From contig CACAAB010000017.1 of NCBI GenBank assembly GCA_902530325.1, positions 1-33,745 on the forward strand: a stretch of 33,745 nucleotides of DNA, given 5' to 3'. Positions 1 through 7,475 of this stretch are shown one piece after another. Both the position numbers and the translations under genes were made by a program. How positions within the stretch are numbered: the stretch's first letter is position 1; every line of letters starts with the position of its first letter. The notes under the pieces are model-generated. The model saw only the letters and a program-made list of their open reading frames with translations. It made no database searches and was not told where the DNA came from. The stretch comes from an uncultured SAR116 cluster alpha proteobacterium. GTDB lineage: Bacteria; Pseudomonadota; Alphaproteobacteria; Puniceispirillales; Marisalimonadaceae.

Positions 1-2
1 AT

Positions 3-1004
3 TTGTTAAAAAATTTTGTTTTAATAATAATTTCATTTTTGTTTTCAATTACAAGTTATGCAGAAACTAAAATACCATTTACATTAGATTGGAAATTTGA
101 AGGTCCATCGGCGCCATTTTTCAATTCAATCGATAAAGGTTATTTTAAAGATGCAGGCTTATCCGTTGAGATTTCACCAGGCAAAGGTTCTTTAGCCGCA
201 ATTCCAAAGGTTGCAACTGGTGCCTTTCCATTTGGTTTTGCAGACATTAACTCATTAATAAAGTTTTTAGACCAAAATCCTGGAGCTCCAGTAATAGCTG
301 TTATGATGATTTATGACAAACCTCCTTTTGCTGTAATAGGAAGAAAATCACAAGGAATTAATGGTCCTTCTGATTTAATTGGATCAGTTTTAGGTGCACC
401 TCCACCAGATGGAGCTTGGGCTCAATTTCCTTCTTTTGCAAAAGCTAATGGTTTAGACATGAAGAAAATTAAAGTTGAACCAGTTGGATTTCCTACGCGC
501 GAACCTATGTTGGCTGAGGGTAAAGTCGACTCTGTAACTGGATACTCTTTTTCTTCTTACCTTAACCTAGTTCGTTTAGGTGTTCCTGAAAATGATATAA
601 CAACTATATTAATGGCTGATCATGGGCTTAAGCTATACGGTAATGCAATTATTGTTAATACTGATTTTGCTTCTGCAAATGCTGATGTTGTTAAATCTTT
701 TCTTGGTGCAGTAGGAAAAGGTTGGAAAGATGCTGTTTCAAATCCTAGTTCTGCTATTAACGCACTAGCCAAAAGGAATCCAGCTGCTGACAAAAAGTTA
801 GAAGAAAGAAGGTTTAATTTAGCTCTGTCAGGTAATGTTATGACAGATTATGTCCTTAAGAATGGAATGGGTAATATTGATAAAGCACGCTTTGAAGCTG
901 CTATTATACAATTAAGTGAGACTTATAAATATAAAACTAAACCTAATCCAAAGTTATATTTTACAGACGCTTATTTACCAAAAGGTGGGTTTAAGTTGAA
1001 GTAA
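3..1004 (+). CDS. ABC transporter substrate-binding protein, NMT1/THI5-like
   Basis: Periplasmic binding protein for a three-gene ABC importer. Residues 1-20 form a signal peptide (basic N-end, hydrophobic core, SYA then E21), so the mature protein starts near ETKIPF. The following LDWKFEGPSAPFF and KGYFKDAGL segments are typical of the NMT1/THI5/SsuA-like family, whose members bind taurine, sulfonates, nitrate, pyrimidine precursors or flavins; the substrate cannot be told here. The first codon visible is TTG at position 3; because the window edge is two bases away, an earlier start cannot be excluded, but the leader looks complete. The ATPase and permease genes follow, separated by a hairpin at 1019-1050. 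Family call is firm, substrate unknown. Confidence 0.9.
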   Translation: MLKNFVLIIISFLFSITSYAETKIPFTLDWKFEGPSAPFFNSIDKGYFKDAGLSVEISPGKGSLAAIPKVATGAFPFGFADINSLIKFLDQNPGAPVIAVMMIYDKPPFAVIGRKSQGINGPSDLIGSVLGAPPPDGAWAQFPSFAKANGLDMKKIKVEPVGFPTREPMLAEGKVDSVTGYSFSSYLNLVRLGVPENDITTILMADHGLKLYGNAIIVNTDFASANADVVKSFLGAVGKGWKDAVSNPSSAINALAKRNPAADKKLEERRFNLALSGNVMTDYVLKNGMGNIDKARFEAAIIQLSETYKYKTKPNPKLYFTDAYLPKGGFKLK

Positions 1005-1018
1005 TTTAAAAACAAATA

Positions 1019-1050
1019 TAAAATAGGGTGGTTTCTTCCATCCTATTTTA
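1019..1050 (+). terminator. Hairpin between binding-protein and ATPase genes
   Basis: A 13-bp stem (left arm 1019-1031, right arm 1038-1050, one G-U pair) closes a six-base TTTCTT loop. There is no proper U-run and the right arm touches the AAGG ribosome site (1050-1053) of the next gene. This looks more like an attenuator or a 3' mRNA-stabilising hairpin that lets the binding protein be made in excess than a full terminator. It could also mask the ATPase ribosome site. Confidence 0.6.
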
Positions 1051-1060
1051 AGGTATATTT

Positions 1061-1861
1061 ATGTCATTAAATAAAAAAAAAGACGCCATAATAATTAAAG
1101 ATGTAACACATACCTACAAAACTGAAACTGGTTTACTGCCAGTTATAAAAAACTTAACTATGAACATACCAGAATATGGTTTTACAGCTGTTGTAGGACC
1201 CTCTGGATGTGGAAAATCTACCCTAACTAAATTAATTTCAGGTCTTTTACAGCCAGATAAAGGTGAAATATATCTTAGTGGTGAAAAAATTGCTACACCA
1301 AGACCAACTGTCGGAATGGCTTTTCAAAACCCTGTTTTGTTAGAATGGCGAAGTATTTTAAAAAATGTTATGTTACCCCTAGAAATTGTCCCAAATAAAT
1401 TAAGTTTAGAAGATAAAAAGGAAAGAGCAAAACAACTTTTGTCTTTAGTAGGGTTAGAGGGATTTGAAGAAAAAAGACCCTCTGAACTATCTGGGGGAAT
1501 GCGACAAAGAGCATCATTATGCAGAGCGTTAGTACATAAACCAGAAGTCTTAATTTTAGATGAACCATTTGGAGCATTGGATGCGTTTACCCGAGAAGAC
1601 TTGTGGCAAGTAATGCATAAATTAAGAAAAGAGGAACCCTTTACCGGAATTCTAATTACGCATGATCTAAGAGAGTCTATTTTTTTAGCTGATGAAGTTG
1701 TTGTTTTATCTGGTAGGCCAGCCACAAATCAATATTCGTTAAAGATACCAAAATTAAAAAATCCTAAGCTTGATAGTCTGTTTTCTCCTAATTCAATAGA
1801 TATGTTAAAAAGACTTAGAAAACAAATTGAACTTGCTCAAGTTCAACAGGGGGAAAATTAA
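1061..1861 (+). CDS. ABC transporter ATP-binding protein (SsuB/TauB type)
   Basis: Cytoplasmic ATPase that powers the importer. All nucleotide-binding motifs are present: Walker A GPSGCGKST at 46-54, Q-loop Gln89, signature LSGGM at 143-147, Walker B LILDEP at about 164-169 with the D-loop GALD after it, and the H-loop His201 in ITHD. At 266 residues it has the normal length for the SsuB/TauB/NitT group. An AAGG ribosome site lies 7 bases before the ATG. Its stop codon overlaps the permease start by one base, so the two are translationally coupled. Function is firm; substrate is that of the upstream binding protein and is unknown. Confidence 0.95.
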   Translation: MSLNKKKDAIIIKDVTHTYKTETGLLPVIKNLTMNIPEYGFTAVVGPSGCGKSTLTKLISGLLQPDKGEIYLSGEKIATPRPTVGMAFQNPVLLEWRSILKNVMLPLEIVPNKLSLEDKKERAKQLLSLVGLEGFEEKRPSELSGGMRQRASLCRALVHKPEVLILDEPFGALDAFTREDLWQVMHKLRKEEPFTGILITHDLRESIFLADEVVVLSGRPATNQYSLKIPKLKNPKLDSLFSPNSIDMLKRLRKQIELAQVQQGEN

Positions 1862-2616
1862 TGAGACAAATTTTAATACCCTTGTATGCAATTATCATTT
1901 TTCTTTTATTATGGGAGTTCATTGTATGGTTTAATGGTTGGCCAAATTATAAAATGGCTTCACCATCTGACCTATGGCCAGCATTTTGGAAATTTAAAAA
2001 ACTTTTTTTTCAATACGGGTGGGACACTCTTTGGAGGACTGTGGCAGGTCTTTTTCTAGCCGTAATTTTAGGTGTATTTCTTGGAATGATTATGGGTCTC
2101 TCAAAGATTTTACGCGAAGCTCTATATCCTCTTTTGGTGGGCTTTAACGCTATACCTAAGGCTACAGTTGTGCCTATTATTGCTTTAATGTTTGTTGGTC
2201 AACACGACTTAAATACTATTCTAATTGCGTTTATGATTTCTTTTTTTCCAATTGCTGTATCAATTTCAATTGGTTTATCAACGCTAGAACCTGAATATAG
2301 AGATATTTTAAGATCTTTAGGTGCCTCCAAATCAATAATTTTTTGGAAAATTGCTTTACCAAAAACTTTACCAGAGTTTTTTGGTGCCTTAAAAGTAGCC
2401 GTTACATTAGCTTTTATTGGCACAAACTTAATGGAGATAGTTTCTCCACATGGTAGGGGACTAGGAGCACTTTTTGATAGTGGAAAAACAAATGCTGATT
2501 ATCCTCTTATGTTTGCTGTCTTAATTGGGTTAGCTATTTTAGGTATAGCTCTATATTATGTTGTTGTTGTTTTAGAGAAAATTTTTGCAGGATGGGCAGA
2601 ACGTTCCTCTGATTAG
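1861..2616 (+). CDS. ABC transporter permease (SsuC/TauC type)
   Basis: Inner-membrane channel subunit of the importer, 251 residues with about six hydrophobic segments (first at about 5-25, then about 60-80, 95-115, 118-140, 175-195 and 215-240). The EAA coupling loop that contacts the ATPase is visible at about 147-171 (RSLGAS followed by ALPKTLP). It belongs to the BPD_transp_1 family. An AGGGGG-type ribosome site precedes the ATG, which shares one base with the ATPase stop codon. As the complex probably has a homodimeric permease, no second permease gene is needed. Confidence 0.93.
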   Translation: MRQILIPLYAIIIFLLLWEFIVWFNGWPNYKMASPSDLWPAFWKFKKLFFQYGWDTLWRTVAGLFLAVILGVFLGMIMGLSKILREALYPLLVGFNAIPKATVVPIIALMFVGQHDLNTILIAFMISFFPIAVSISIGLSTLEPEYRDILRSLGASKSIIFWKIALPKTLPEFFGALKVAVTLAFIGTNLMEIVSPHGRGLGALFDSGKTNADYPLMFAVLIGLAILGIALYYVVVVLEKIFAGWAERSSD

Positions 2617-2654
2617 GAATTTAAAACTATTAGTTAAATGATAAAATAATTTAA

Positions 2655-2864
2655 ATGTTAAAAAATGCTAAAAAAGAACTGTTAATTAAAAATATTAGAG
2701 GAGATTTCGGTAAAGGTATAATAATTGCTACAGCAAGCATATTGTATGCAATTTTCAGATTATTTAATATATTAGATAATGCTATGCTTTTTCTTGATGT
2801 TTTCATGACTGGAATTTTTATTTACTCAATTTATCTCCTATCATTTAAGTATAAAAAACAGTGA
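2655..2864 (+). CDS. Small two-helix membrane protein, unknown
   Basis: A 69-residue protein not recognised as a known family. It has a basic N-terminus (about residues 1-20 with seven Lys/Arg), then hydrophobic segments at about 21-38 and 44-64, ending in a basic tail KYKKQ, which predicts a hairpin in the inner membrane with both ends in the cytoplasm. It lies 38 bases after the permease gene on the same strand and could be co-transcribed, but nothing ties it to the transporter. No clear ribosome site. Codon use matches its surroundings. Confidence 0.6.
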   Translation: MLKNAKKELLIKNIRGDFGKGIIIATASILYAIFRLFNILDNAMLFLDVFMTGIFIYSIYLLSFKYKKQ

Positions 2865-2884
2865 TTTTAAATTAATTAATTCTA

Positions 2885-4222
2885 TTAACCCCCAATCCAT
2901 ATATATCCGTCTTTATCCATTATTGGCAATAAATCTAATGGAATTTCTTTTATGGCTTTTGTCAGTTCTACAGCTTCCTCTGGCGCCCAGTCTGGACTAG
3001 TTGTTACCCATTTTTTTACTGCTCCAGTTCTTAAACAAAATTTACTATCATGGAATGGACATAAGAATTCATTATCTTTTGTAATTTGTCCCATTTCAAG
3101 CGGTAAGTTCATGTGTGGGCAAAGATTAGAAAAAGCTGAGAGGTTATCATCATTTCTAACAATTAATATTTCTTCATCATTATGATTAATTTTCTTTTTG
3201 TCCCCGTTATTTAAATCTTTAGATAACATAATTTTTTTCCAAAACATCCCGGATTCAAAAACTTTATCATCGTTAGATTCTAATGACTTTCCTGTTAATT
3301 TAGAAATTTCGTATAATGTTGATCTTTGAGATGAACCTTTTAATTTCACTCTAACAAAATCTTCAACTTCAGCTCTGTCCTCGATTTCTTTAAATGCTTC
3401 TTCTGAAATCAATAATCTTGTTTCAGCTTCTTTGTTAGCGGTTTCAACTCTACTAGCAATGTTAACAGATTGACCAATAATACTTAAACGTTGATTTCCA
3501 GCATTCCCTAGCATTCCCACTATTGCTTCTCCGTAATGAACACCTACCCTTACATCAAAATTTATATTATAATTATCCAAAAAAACTTTTTTCTTTTTAT
3601 CTACATCTTCTAAAATTTCTAATGCGGCTTGTGTACAACGATAAACGGAATCTATTTTATCATCTATACCGAAAGCAGCAAGAAATGCATCACCAATAAA
3701 GTTGTTGATGTCACCACCATTTTTTTTAACTATCGTTCCCATGTCGTCAAAGTATCTATTAAGGATGTACATTACATCATAAGAGGGTAATTGTTCACTT
3801 AAAGGTGTGAAAGAAACTATATCAACAAACATGAGAGCAAGATTTTTTGTACTTCCAATAGAACCAACTGAATTTTTTGTCATTTGATTAGCCAAAATTA
3901 AATCTTTTTGATCAAGTAATAATCTTTTAAGCTTCACATTACCTTTAATTTTCGTTTGGCAAGCCAATCTTATATTAGATGGTAATTCTAGCTTTTCAGA
4001 CAATTTTTGTTCAGATTTACTCTTTGGATACAGATTACCTTCACCTTCTTGAATTTCAACTCTGCATGTAGAACACATTCCTAGGCCACCGCACGCATGT
4101 AGGTGTTGTATGTCATTTCTTAATGATGCAGTTAAAATAGTTTCATCTTCTGAAATTGATATCTCTTTATTGTCAGGTATCAAGTCGATTTTAAATACTT
4201 TATTGTTCATATTTAAAATCAT
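2885..4222 (-). CDS. Ferredoxin / class III nucleotide cyclase / Rieske fusion protein
   Basis: A soluble 445-residue signalling protein with three joined domains. Residues about 1-100 are a plant-type 2Fe-2S ferredoxin with Cys44, Cys50, Cys53 and Cys88. Residues about 125-308 are a class III adenylate/guanylate cyclase domain: metal-binding Asp134 (FVDIVSF) and Asp178 (FIGDAF), and transition-state Asn254 and Arg258 (VNIASR). Residues about 322-445 are a Rieske-type 2Fe-2S domain with CPH at 368-370, a 17-residue spacer and CPFH at 388-391. The usual purine-specifying Lys is Asn174 (DINNFIGD). Ferredoxin-cyclase fusions are known; the added Rieske domain suggests two redox centres controlling cyclic nucleotide synthesis (inference). 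Starts at 4222 or 4210 are both ATG; neither has a clear ribosome site. It faces away from the next gene. Confidence 0.92.
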   Translation of the reverse strand: MILNMNNKVFKIDLIPDNKEISISEDETILTASLRNDIQHLHACGGLGMCSTCRVEIQEGEGNLYPKSKSEQKLSEKLELPSNIRLACQTKIKGNVKLKRLLLDQKDLILANQMTKNSVGSIGSTKNLALMFVDIVSFTPLSEQLPSYDVMYILNRYFDDMGTIVKKNGGDINNFIGDAFLAAFGIDDKIDSVYRCTQAALEILEDVDKKKKVFLDNYNINFDVRVGVHYGEAIVGMLGNAGNQRLSIIGQSVNIASRVETANKEAETRLLISEEAFKEIEDRAEVEDFVRVKLKGSSQRSTLYEISKLTGKSLESNDDKVFESGMFWKKIMLSKDLNNGDKKKINHNDEEILIVRNDDNLSAFSNLCPHMNLPLEMGQITKDNEFLCPFHDSKFCLRTGAVKKWVTTSPDWAPEEAVELTKAIKEIPLDLLPIMDKDGYIWIGG

Positions 4223-4279
4223 AATGATAATAAAAAATGAATCAACTAATGAAAAAAAACTTCCAAAATTTAAACTTTT

Positions 4280-4525
4280 TTGATTAACTATAAACCAATT
4301 AAATTAAATATTTTTTTGGAATTTATTTTGAAATATAAAAGCCTTGAAGAAATACAGCAAAATCCAGTATGGATCAAATTACAGTCTAAAGGTACTGATA
4401 AGAAACAACTTAATAAACAATTTTTGTCTCTTACTGAGGATGAAAAGGTGATTGCAATTGACTTATTTGAATCTTTAAAACTTGTTATGGAAGATTTATT
4501 AAAAAAAAATAACACACAGCATTGA
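4280..4525 (+). CDS. Hypothetical small charged protein
   Basis: An 81-residue frame of unknown function, mostly charged and predicted helical, with segments KSLEEIQQNP and FESLKLVMEDLLKK and no signal peptide or cysteine motif. The frame opens with a TTG at 4280, but a second in-frame TTG at 4328 would give a 65-residue protein beginning MKYKSLEEIQQ and leaves more room for a promoter next to the divergent cyclase gene at 4222. No convincing ribosome site for either. Codon use is like neighbouring genes. It could be a real small gene of the accessory region; confidence is moderate. Confidence 0.5.
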   Translation: MINYKPIKLNIFLEFILKYKSLEEIQQNPVWIKLQSKGTDKKQLNKQFLSLTEDEKVIAIDLFESLKLVMEDLLKKNNTQH

Positions 4526-4604
4526 TAATTTGAATTTTAAATATGTTTTTTTATATTTTGATAATATTTTCAAAAAGTTTTTAAAAATTATTGTAAATTT
4601 TAAA

Positions 4605-4991
4605 ATGTTAAAAAAAATAATTCTAATAATTTTGTTAAGTTTGTGTAACTTTCAAATATACGCATTCGAACCTTATTCAGGTATTTCATGCCATAGTGAT
4701 AAGGTAAAGGGTAAAGAAGAATATTTTTTTAAACATGATGAAAATCATATTTATGCAACTGCTTACAAAAGGATTAATGGACAATTCATAAAGGTAGGAA
4801 ATGTTGTTGGACAAAAAATTTCATCTTTTTTATTATTTGAAGATATGACCATCGATGAAAATTTAAATTTTGCGTGGCATTTAGATATGGTAACAAAAAA
4901 TTTAAAACCTTTTATATTAACTGTAGATGATAAAAATGAATTTGAAATGCCAGGAAAATATGATTGCATAAGTAAAAATTTTTGGTTTTAG
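4605..4991 (+). CDS. Small secreted protein, paralogue A (FAWH motif)
   Basis: Unknown function. The ATG at 4605 is chosen because it begins a clean signal peptide (MLKK, hydrophobic core, cleavage near IYA at 18-20) although the frame stays open further upstream to a TTG at 4530. The mature protein is about 108 residues with two cysteines, ISCHSD near the front and YDCIS near the end, likely to form a disulfide in the periplasm. The core (VGNVVGQK, LFED, NFAWHLD, LKP) matches the minus-strand gene at 10218-10589: 25 of 54 ungapped positions are identical by my hand alignment. So the two are paralogues of an unnamed exported family. Confidence 0.75.
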   Translation: MLKKIILIILLSLCNFQIYAFEPYSGISCHSDKVKGKEEYFFKHDENHIYATAYKRINGQFIKVGNVVGQKISSFLLFEDMTIDENLNFAWHLDMVTKNLKPFILTVDDKNEFEMPGKYDCISKNFWF

Positions 4992-5009
4992 TTAGCGAGT
5001 TCTCTAAAG

Positions 5010-5285
5010 ATGGCTAAATCTGAAATAATGATTGATAATGAAAAAACAAGGGTAACGCGTTGGTCATTTGAGCCAGGTGAAGATACTGGAAAACATGTCC
5101 ATGAGTATGATTATGTTGTAGTACCATTGTTGGATGGTAAACTTAAAATTATAAATCATGATGGCAAAGTATCTTATTCAAATCTTTGCAAGGGAGTAAG
5201 TTATTTTAGAAATAAAGGTGTTAACCATAACGTCATAAATCATAATGACTTCCCATATTCATTTGTTGAAATTGAATTCAAATAA
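5010..5285 (+). CDS. Cupin-domain protein
   Basis: A 91-residue single cupin barrel. GKHVHEYDYVVVPLLDG at about 27-43 carries the HxH metal-binding pair of cupin motif 1 and the DYVVVPL strand; GVNHNVIN at about 70-77 carries the motif 2 His. Length fits the minimal single-domain cupins often annotated as cupin_2, for which specific reactions are rarely known. It starts 18 bases after the secreted protein and is followed at 25 bases by a dimeric-barrel protein with a strong ribosome site, so the three and the TPR gene after them look like one operon. Metal-binding fold is well supported, substrate is not. Confidence 0.8.
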   Translation: MAKSEIMIDNEKTRVTRWSFEPGEDTGKHVHEYDYVVVPLLDGKLKIINHDGKVSYSNLCKGVSYFRNKGVNHNVINHNDFPYSFVEIEFK

Positions 5286-5296
5286 AAAAAAATTTT

Positions 5297-5303
5297 AGGA
5301 AGG
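5297..5303 (+). promoter_or_regulatory. Ribosome binding site that sets the start at 5311
   Basis: AGGAAGG lies only one base before the first in-frame ATG (5305) but seven bases before the second (5311), so translation most likely begins MSDSKLIS at 5311. Confidence 0.65.
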
Positions 5304-5310
5304 TATGAAA

Positions 5311-5640
5311 ATGAGTGATTCTAAACTTATAAGTTATATTACTTCAGACTTTCAAACAAAGAGTGATATGAAAGTTGGTGAGATTGAATGGGAAAAAATT
5401 ATGAATAAAAATTTTGAAAAATTCAAAAAAGCAGGCGCACTTAGGCAAACGGTGTCTCAAATATGGAATAAAGAAGGTACACTAAGGTTAGGCCATTTGT
5501 GGGAATATAAAGATGAAAAGGCTTTTGTAGAATGTCAAAAAATTTTTAAAGAAGCAGAATTAGAATTCAAAAATAAAACAGGTATTGTATGGAAGGTCTT
5601 TTCTAATAGGGGTATCGTTTTATATGATGTAAATTATTAA
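5311..5640 (+). CDS. Dimeric alpha/beta-barrel (NIPSNAP-like) protein
   Basis: A 109-residue protein resembling NIPSNAP or other small dimeric ferredoxin-fold barrels. The visible hints are WEKIMNKNFEKFKKAG, GHLWEYKDEKAF and the strand VWKVFSNRGIVLYDV; the GHLWEY segment with the following helix (ECQKIFKE) is typical of this fold. Function is unknown. The start at 5311 rather than 5305 follows from the AGGAAGG ribosome site. The TAA stop overlaps the next gene's ATG by one base, implying coupling to the TPR protein. Fold assignment by eye only. Confidence 0.6.
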   Translation: MSDSKLISYITSDFQTKSDMKVGEIEWEKIMNKNFEKFKKAGALRQTVSQIWNKEGTLRLGHLWEYKDEKAFVECQKIFKEAELEFKNKTGIVWKVFSNRGIVLYDVNY

Positions 5641-6224
5641 TGATTTATAATTTAGCAAAAAATACATTTTATGAATTATATACATTAAATAAAATTTTTA
5701 TATTTTTAATAGTTATCTTTATCAATTTTTCACATAATTCTCATTCTTCTGAATTGGACAACCTTTTCTTTAAATTAAAACAATCAACTAATCCCACTTT
5801 AGCTATGGACTATGAGGCTAAAATATGGAATTTATGGCTTAATAATGGATCAACTAAAAGTAGTAATAGTCAAATGCAGAAGGGTCTAGAATTATTACAA
5901 AATGGTAAATTAGACAAAGCGCTTTTACTTTTTAAAAAATTATCGAAAAAAGAACCTGTGTGGGCAGAACCAATTAATAAGATTGCAACAATTAAGTTTT
6001 TGCAAGGCGATTACATAGGTTCAATAAATGACATCAAATTAACTTTAAAATTAGAGCCAAGACATTTTGGGGCTTTATCAGGGCTAGTTCAAATTAATAT
6101 TATATTAAAGGAATATAAACAGGCTTTAAAAAATCTAGATTATGTTCTTAAAATACACCCATTTATAGGTATAAAAAAATTAAGACCATATATTCAAAAT
6201 TTATTAAAAAAATCATCAATTTAG
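5640..6224 (+). CDS. Exported tetratricopeptide-repeat protein
   Basis: A 194-residue protein with a hydrophobic leader at about 18-34 (KIFIFLIVIFINF), suggesting export or anchoring, followed by a helical segment with AKIWNLWLNNGS, a segment typical of a widespread alphaproteobacterial TPR family. Two to three TPR units are seen at about 80-180 (QKGLELLQNGKLDKALLLF, NKIATIKFLQGDYIGSINDI, EYKQALKNLDYVLKI). Such proteins are scaffolds, often periplasmic or outer-membrane associated; the partner is unknown. The ATG overlaps the upstream stop by one base. A short terminator-like hairpin follows at 6231-6246. Confidence 0.8.
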   Translation: MIYNLAKNTFYELYTLNKIFIFLIVIFINFSHNSHSSELDNLFFKLKQSTNPTLAMDYEAKIWNLWLNNGSTKSSNSQMQKGLELLQNGKLDKALLLFKKLSKKEPVWAEPINKIATIKFLQGDYIGSINDIKLTLKLEPRHFGALSGLVQINIILKEYKQALKNLDYVLKIHPFIGIKKLRPYIQNLLKKSSI

Positions 6225-6230
6225 TGATAT

Positions 6231-6246
6231 AAACACAACGTGTTTT
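6231..6246. terminator. Short terminator hairpin between converging genes
   Basis: AAACAC (6231-6236) pairs with GTGTTT (6240-6245) around an AAC loop, and the right arm runs into a T-run ending at 6246. It lies between the stop codons of the TPR gene and the converging zinc-ribbon gene. Short but well placed for the plus-strand operon; the T-run is brief. Confidence 0.5.
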
Positions 6247-6489
6247 TCAAATATTTAAAATTTTTAATGTCTCATATTTAAGGTCTAAATTTTTTTTAAA
6301 ATCTGTTTTAGTTTTTTTAGATTTAATAGTTTCATATTCATAACAACTAAAACAAAGTTCAATTTTTATACCTTTTTTTGATTTAAAAACCTTTGTTGGA
6401 ATTGTTTCAAAGGTAAAATCTGGATGCGGGTTTTTTGTTCTCTTACACCACATGCATATTGCATCATTTTTATTATAGATAAAGGACAC
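6247..6489 (-). CDS. Small zinc-ribbon-like protein
   Basis: An 80-residue protein of unknown function with two CxxC pairs, Cys12/Cys15 (ICMWCKR) and Cys46/Cys49 (LCFSCYE), 30 residues apart, as in small structural zinc ribbons. The tail is basic and helical (KSKKTKTDFKKNLDLK). It may bind nucleic acid or act as an adaptor; nothing more specific can be said. It lies 11 bases downstream of the sodium-channel gene on the same strand, so the two are probably transcribed together. Confidence 0.65.
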   Translation of the reverse strand: MSFIYNKNDAICMWCKRTKNPHPDFTFETIPTKVFKSKKGIKIELCFSCYEYETIKSKKTKTDFKKNLDLKYETLKILNI

Positions 6490-6500
6490 TAAAATCTCAT

Positions 6501-7280
6501 TTATTTTTTATTTAATAATTTTGTTATTTCTTTCAATTGTAATTCCATAGATATAATTTTTTTTTGCAAATCTAGTTCAGATTTTTTTTCTTCATGATTA
6601 CCATCTTTTGAAATTTGTTGCATCGCATCAACAATTATACCTATAAACAAGTTTAATATTGCGAATGTTGTAACTAAAATAAAGGGCACAAAAAACAACC
6701 AGGCCAAAGGAAATTCTTGCATTACTGGCCTTACTATACCCATTGACCAACTTTCTAAAGTCATTATTTGGAAAAGTGTGTACATTGAATTTCCTATTGT
6801 GCCGAACCATTCATAAAATTTTTCTCCAAAAAAAGTAGTAGTAAGGACTGAAGAAATATAAAATATCAATATAATAATTGTACCAACAGATAAAATGCCA
6901 GGAATAGAAATAAATATAGCTTGTATGATCCTCTTCATTGACGGGACAATTGATAACAATCTTAGAGTTCTAAAAATACGAAAGGCTCTTAAGACTGAGA
7001 AAGGACCTGATGCAGGAATAAGAGAAACTGCTACAATTAAAAAATCAAAAATATTCCAACCATCTTTAAAAAATCTTAGTTTGTAAACTGCAATCTTAGA
7101 AATTAATTCAATTGTAAAAATTGTTAATGCAACTCTATCAATTAAAGATAGAATAACACCAAATTCTGCTTTGATTTTAGAACTGGTCTCTAGTCCGAGA
7201 GTAATAGCGTTAATTATAATTACTATTGTTATAAAAGTAACAAAATACTTATTTTCTAAAATTTTTTTAATTAAATCCAT
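6501..7280 (-). CDS. Bacterial voltage-gated sodium channel (NaChBac/NavBac family)
   Basis: Inner-membrane, homotetrameric voltage-gated sodium channel subunit of 259 residues, close to NaChBac's length. Segments S1-S3 cover about 12-92. S4 carries gating arginines every third residue: Arg98, Arg101, Arg104, Arg107. The pore has the selectivity filter TLESWS at 174-179, matching NaChBac TLESWAS, and S6 runs to about 220 (FAILNLFIGIIVDAM). A C-terminal helix at about 231-257 (EEKKSELDLQKKI...) fits the four-helix coiled coil of this family. In marine bacteria these channels are tied to sodium homeostasis and motility. Two inverted repeats lie just upstream (7289-7306, 7329-7344). Confidence 0.94.
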   Translation of the reverse strand: MDLIKKILENKYFVTFITIVIIINAITLGLETSSKIKAEFGVILSLIDRVALTIFTIELISKIAVYKLRFFKDGWNIFDFLIVAVSLIPASGPFSVLRAFRIFRTLRLLSIVPSMKRIIQAIFISIPGILSVGTIIILIFYISSVLTTTFFGEKFYEWFGTIGNSMYTLFQIMTLESWSMGIVRPVMQEFPLAWLFFVPFILVTTFAILNLFIGIIVDAMQQISKDGNHEEKKSELDLQKKIISMELQLKEITKLLNKK

Positions 7281-7288
7281 TAGAATAG

Positions 7289-7306
7289 TCTAAAAAATGT
7301 TTTAGA
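7289..7306. repeat. Inverted repeat just upstream of the sodium-channel start
   Basis: TCTAAAA (7289-7295) and TTTTAGA (7300-7306) around an AATG loop, 9 bases upstream of the channel's ATG. In the transcript this would form a hairpin where a ribosome site is expected; no Shine-Dalgarno sequence is visible there. Seen directly; role is inference. Confidence 0.4.
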
Positions 7307-7328
7307 TTGTTTTAATAAAATTTTAGAA

Positions 7329-7344
7329 TTTTACAAGTGTAAAA
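7329..7344. repeat. Perfect 16-bp palindrome upstream of the sodium channel
   Basis: TTTTACAAGTGTAAAA is symmetric at seven of eight base pairs (TTTTACA/TGTAAAA with AG in the centre). It sits in the 196-bp gap between the divergent channel gene (7280, minus) and the small gene at 7476 (plus), a likely place for an operator. AT-rich palindromes can arise by chance, so confidence is low. Confidence 0.35.
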
Positions 7345-7475
7345 AATTTAGTGATATCATTAACAGTTTTAAGCTTTACGATCAATAAATTCTTTGATTA
7401 AATAATTAATATCTCAATTTAGTTATAGGTGAATTTAATGTATGTAAGGACCATAAAATAACATTTTAAGATAAA

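Noticed and set aside
1324-1725. Long minus-strand open frame of 133 codons inside the ATPase gene
   Set aside because: It mirrors the ATPase coding sequence, which has every family motif; the reverse frame has no recognisable protein pattern or ribosome site.
4530-4604. Upstream extension of the secreted protein from a TTG
   Set aside because: It would bury the signal peptide behind 25 residues; the ATG at 4605 starts a normal leader.
4660-4675. TTCGAACC resembling a tRNA T-loop
   Set aside because: No acceptor or anticodon stems around it; it lies inside the signal peptide end of a coding gene.
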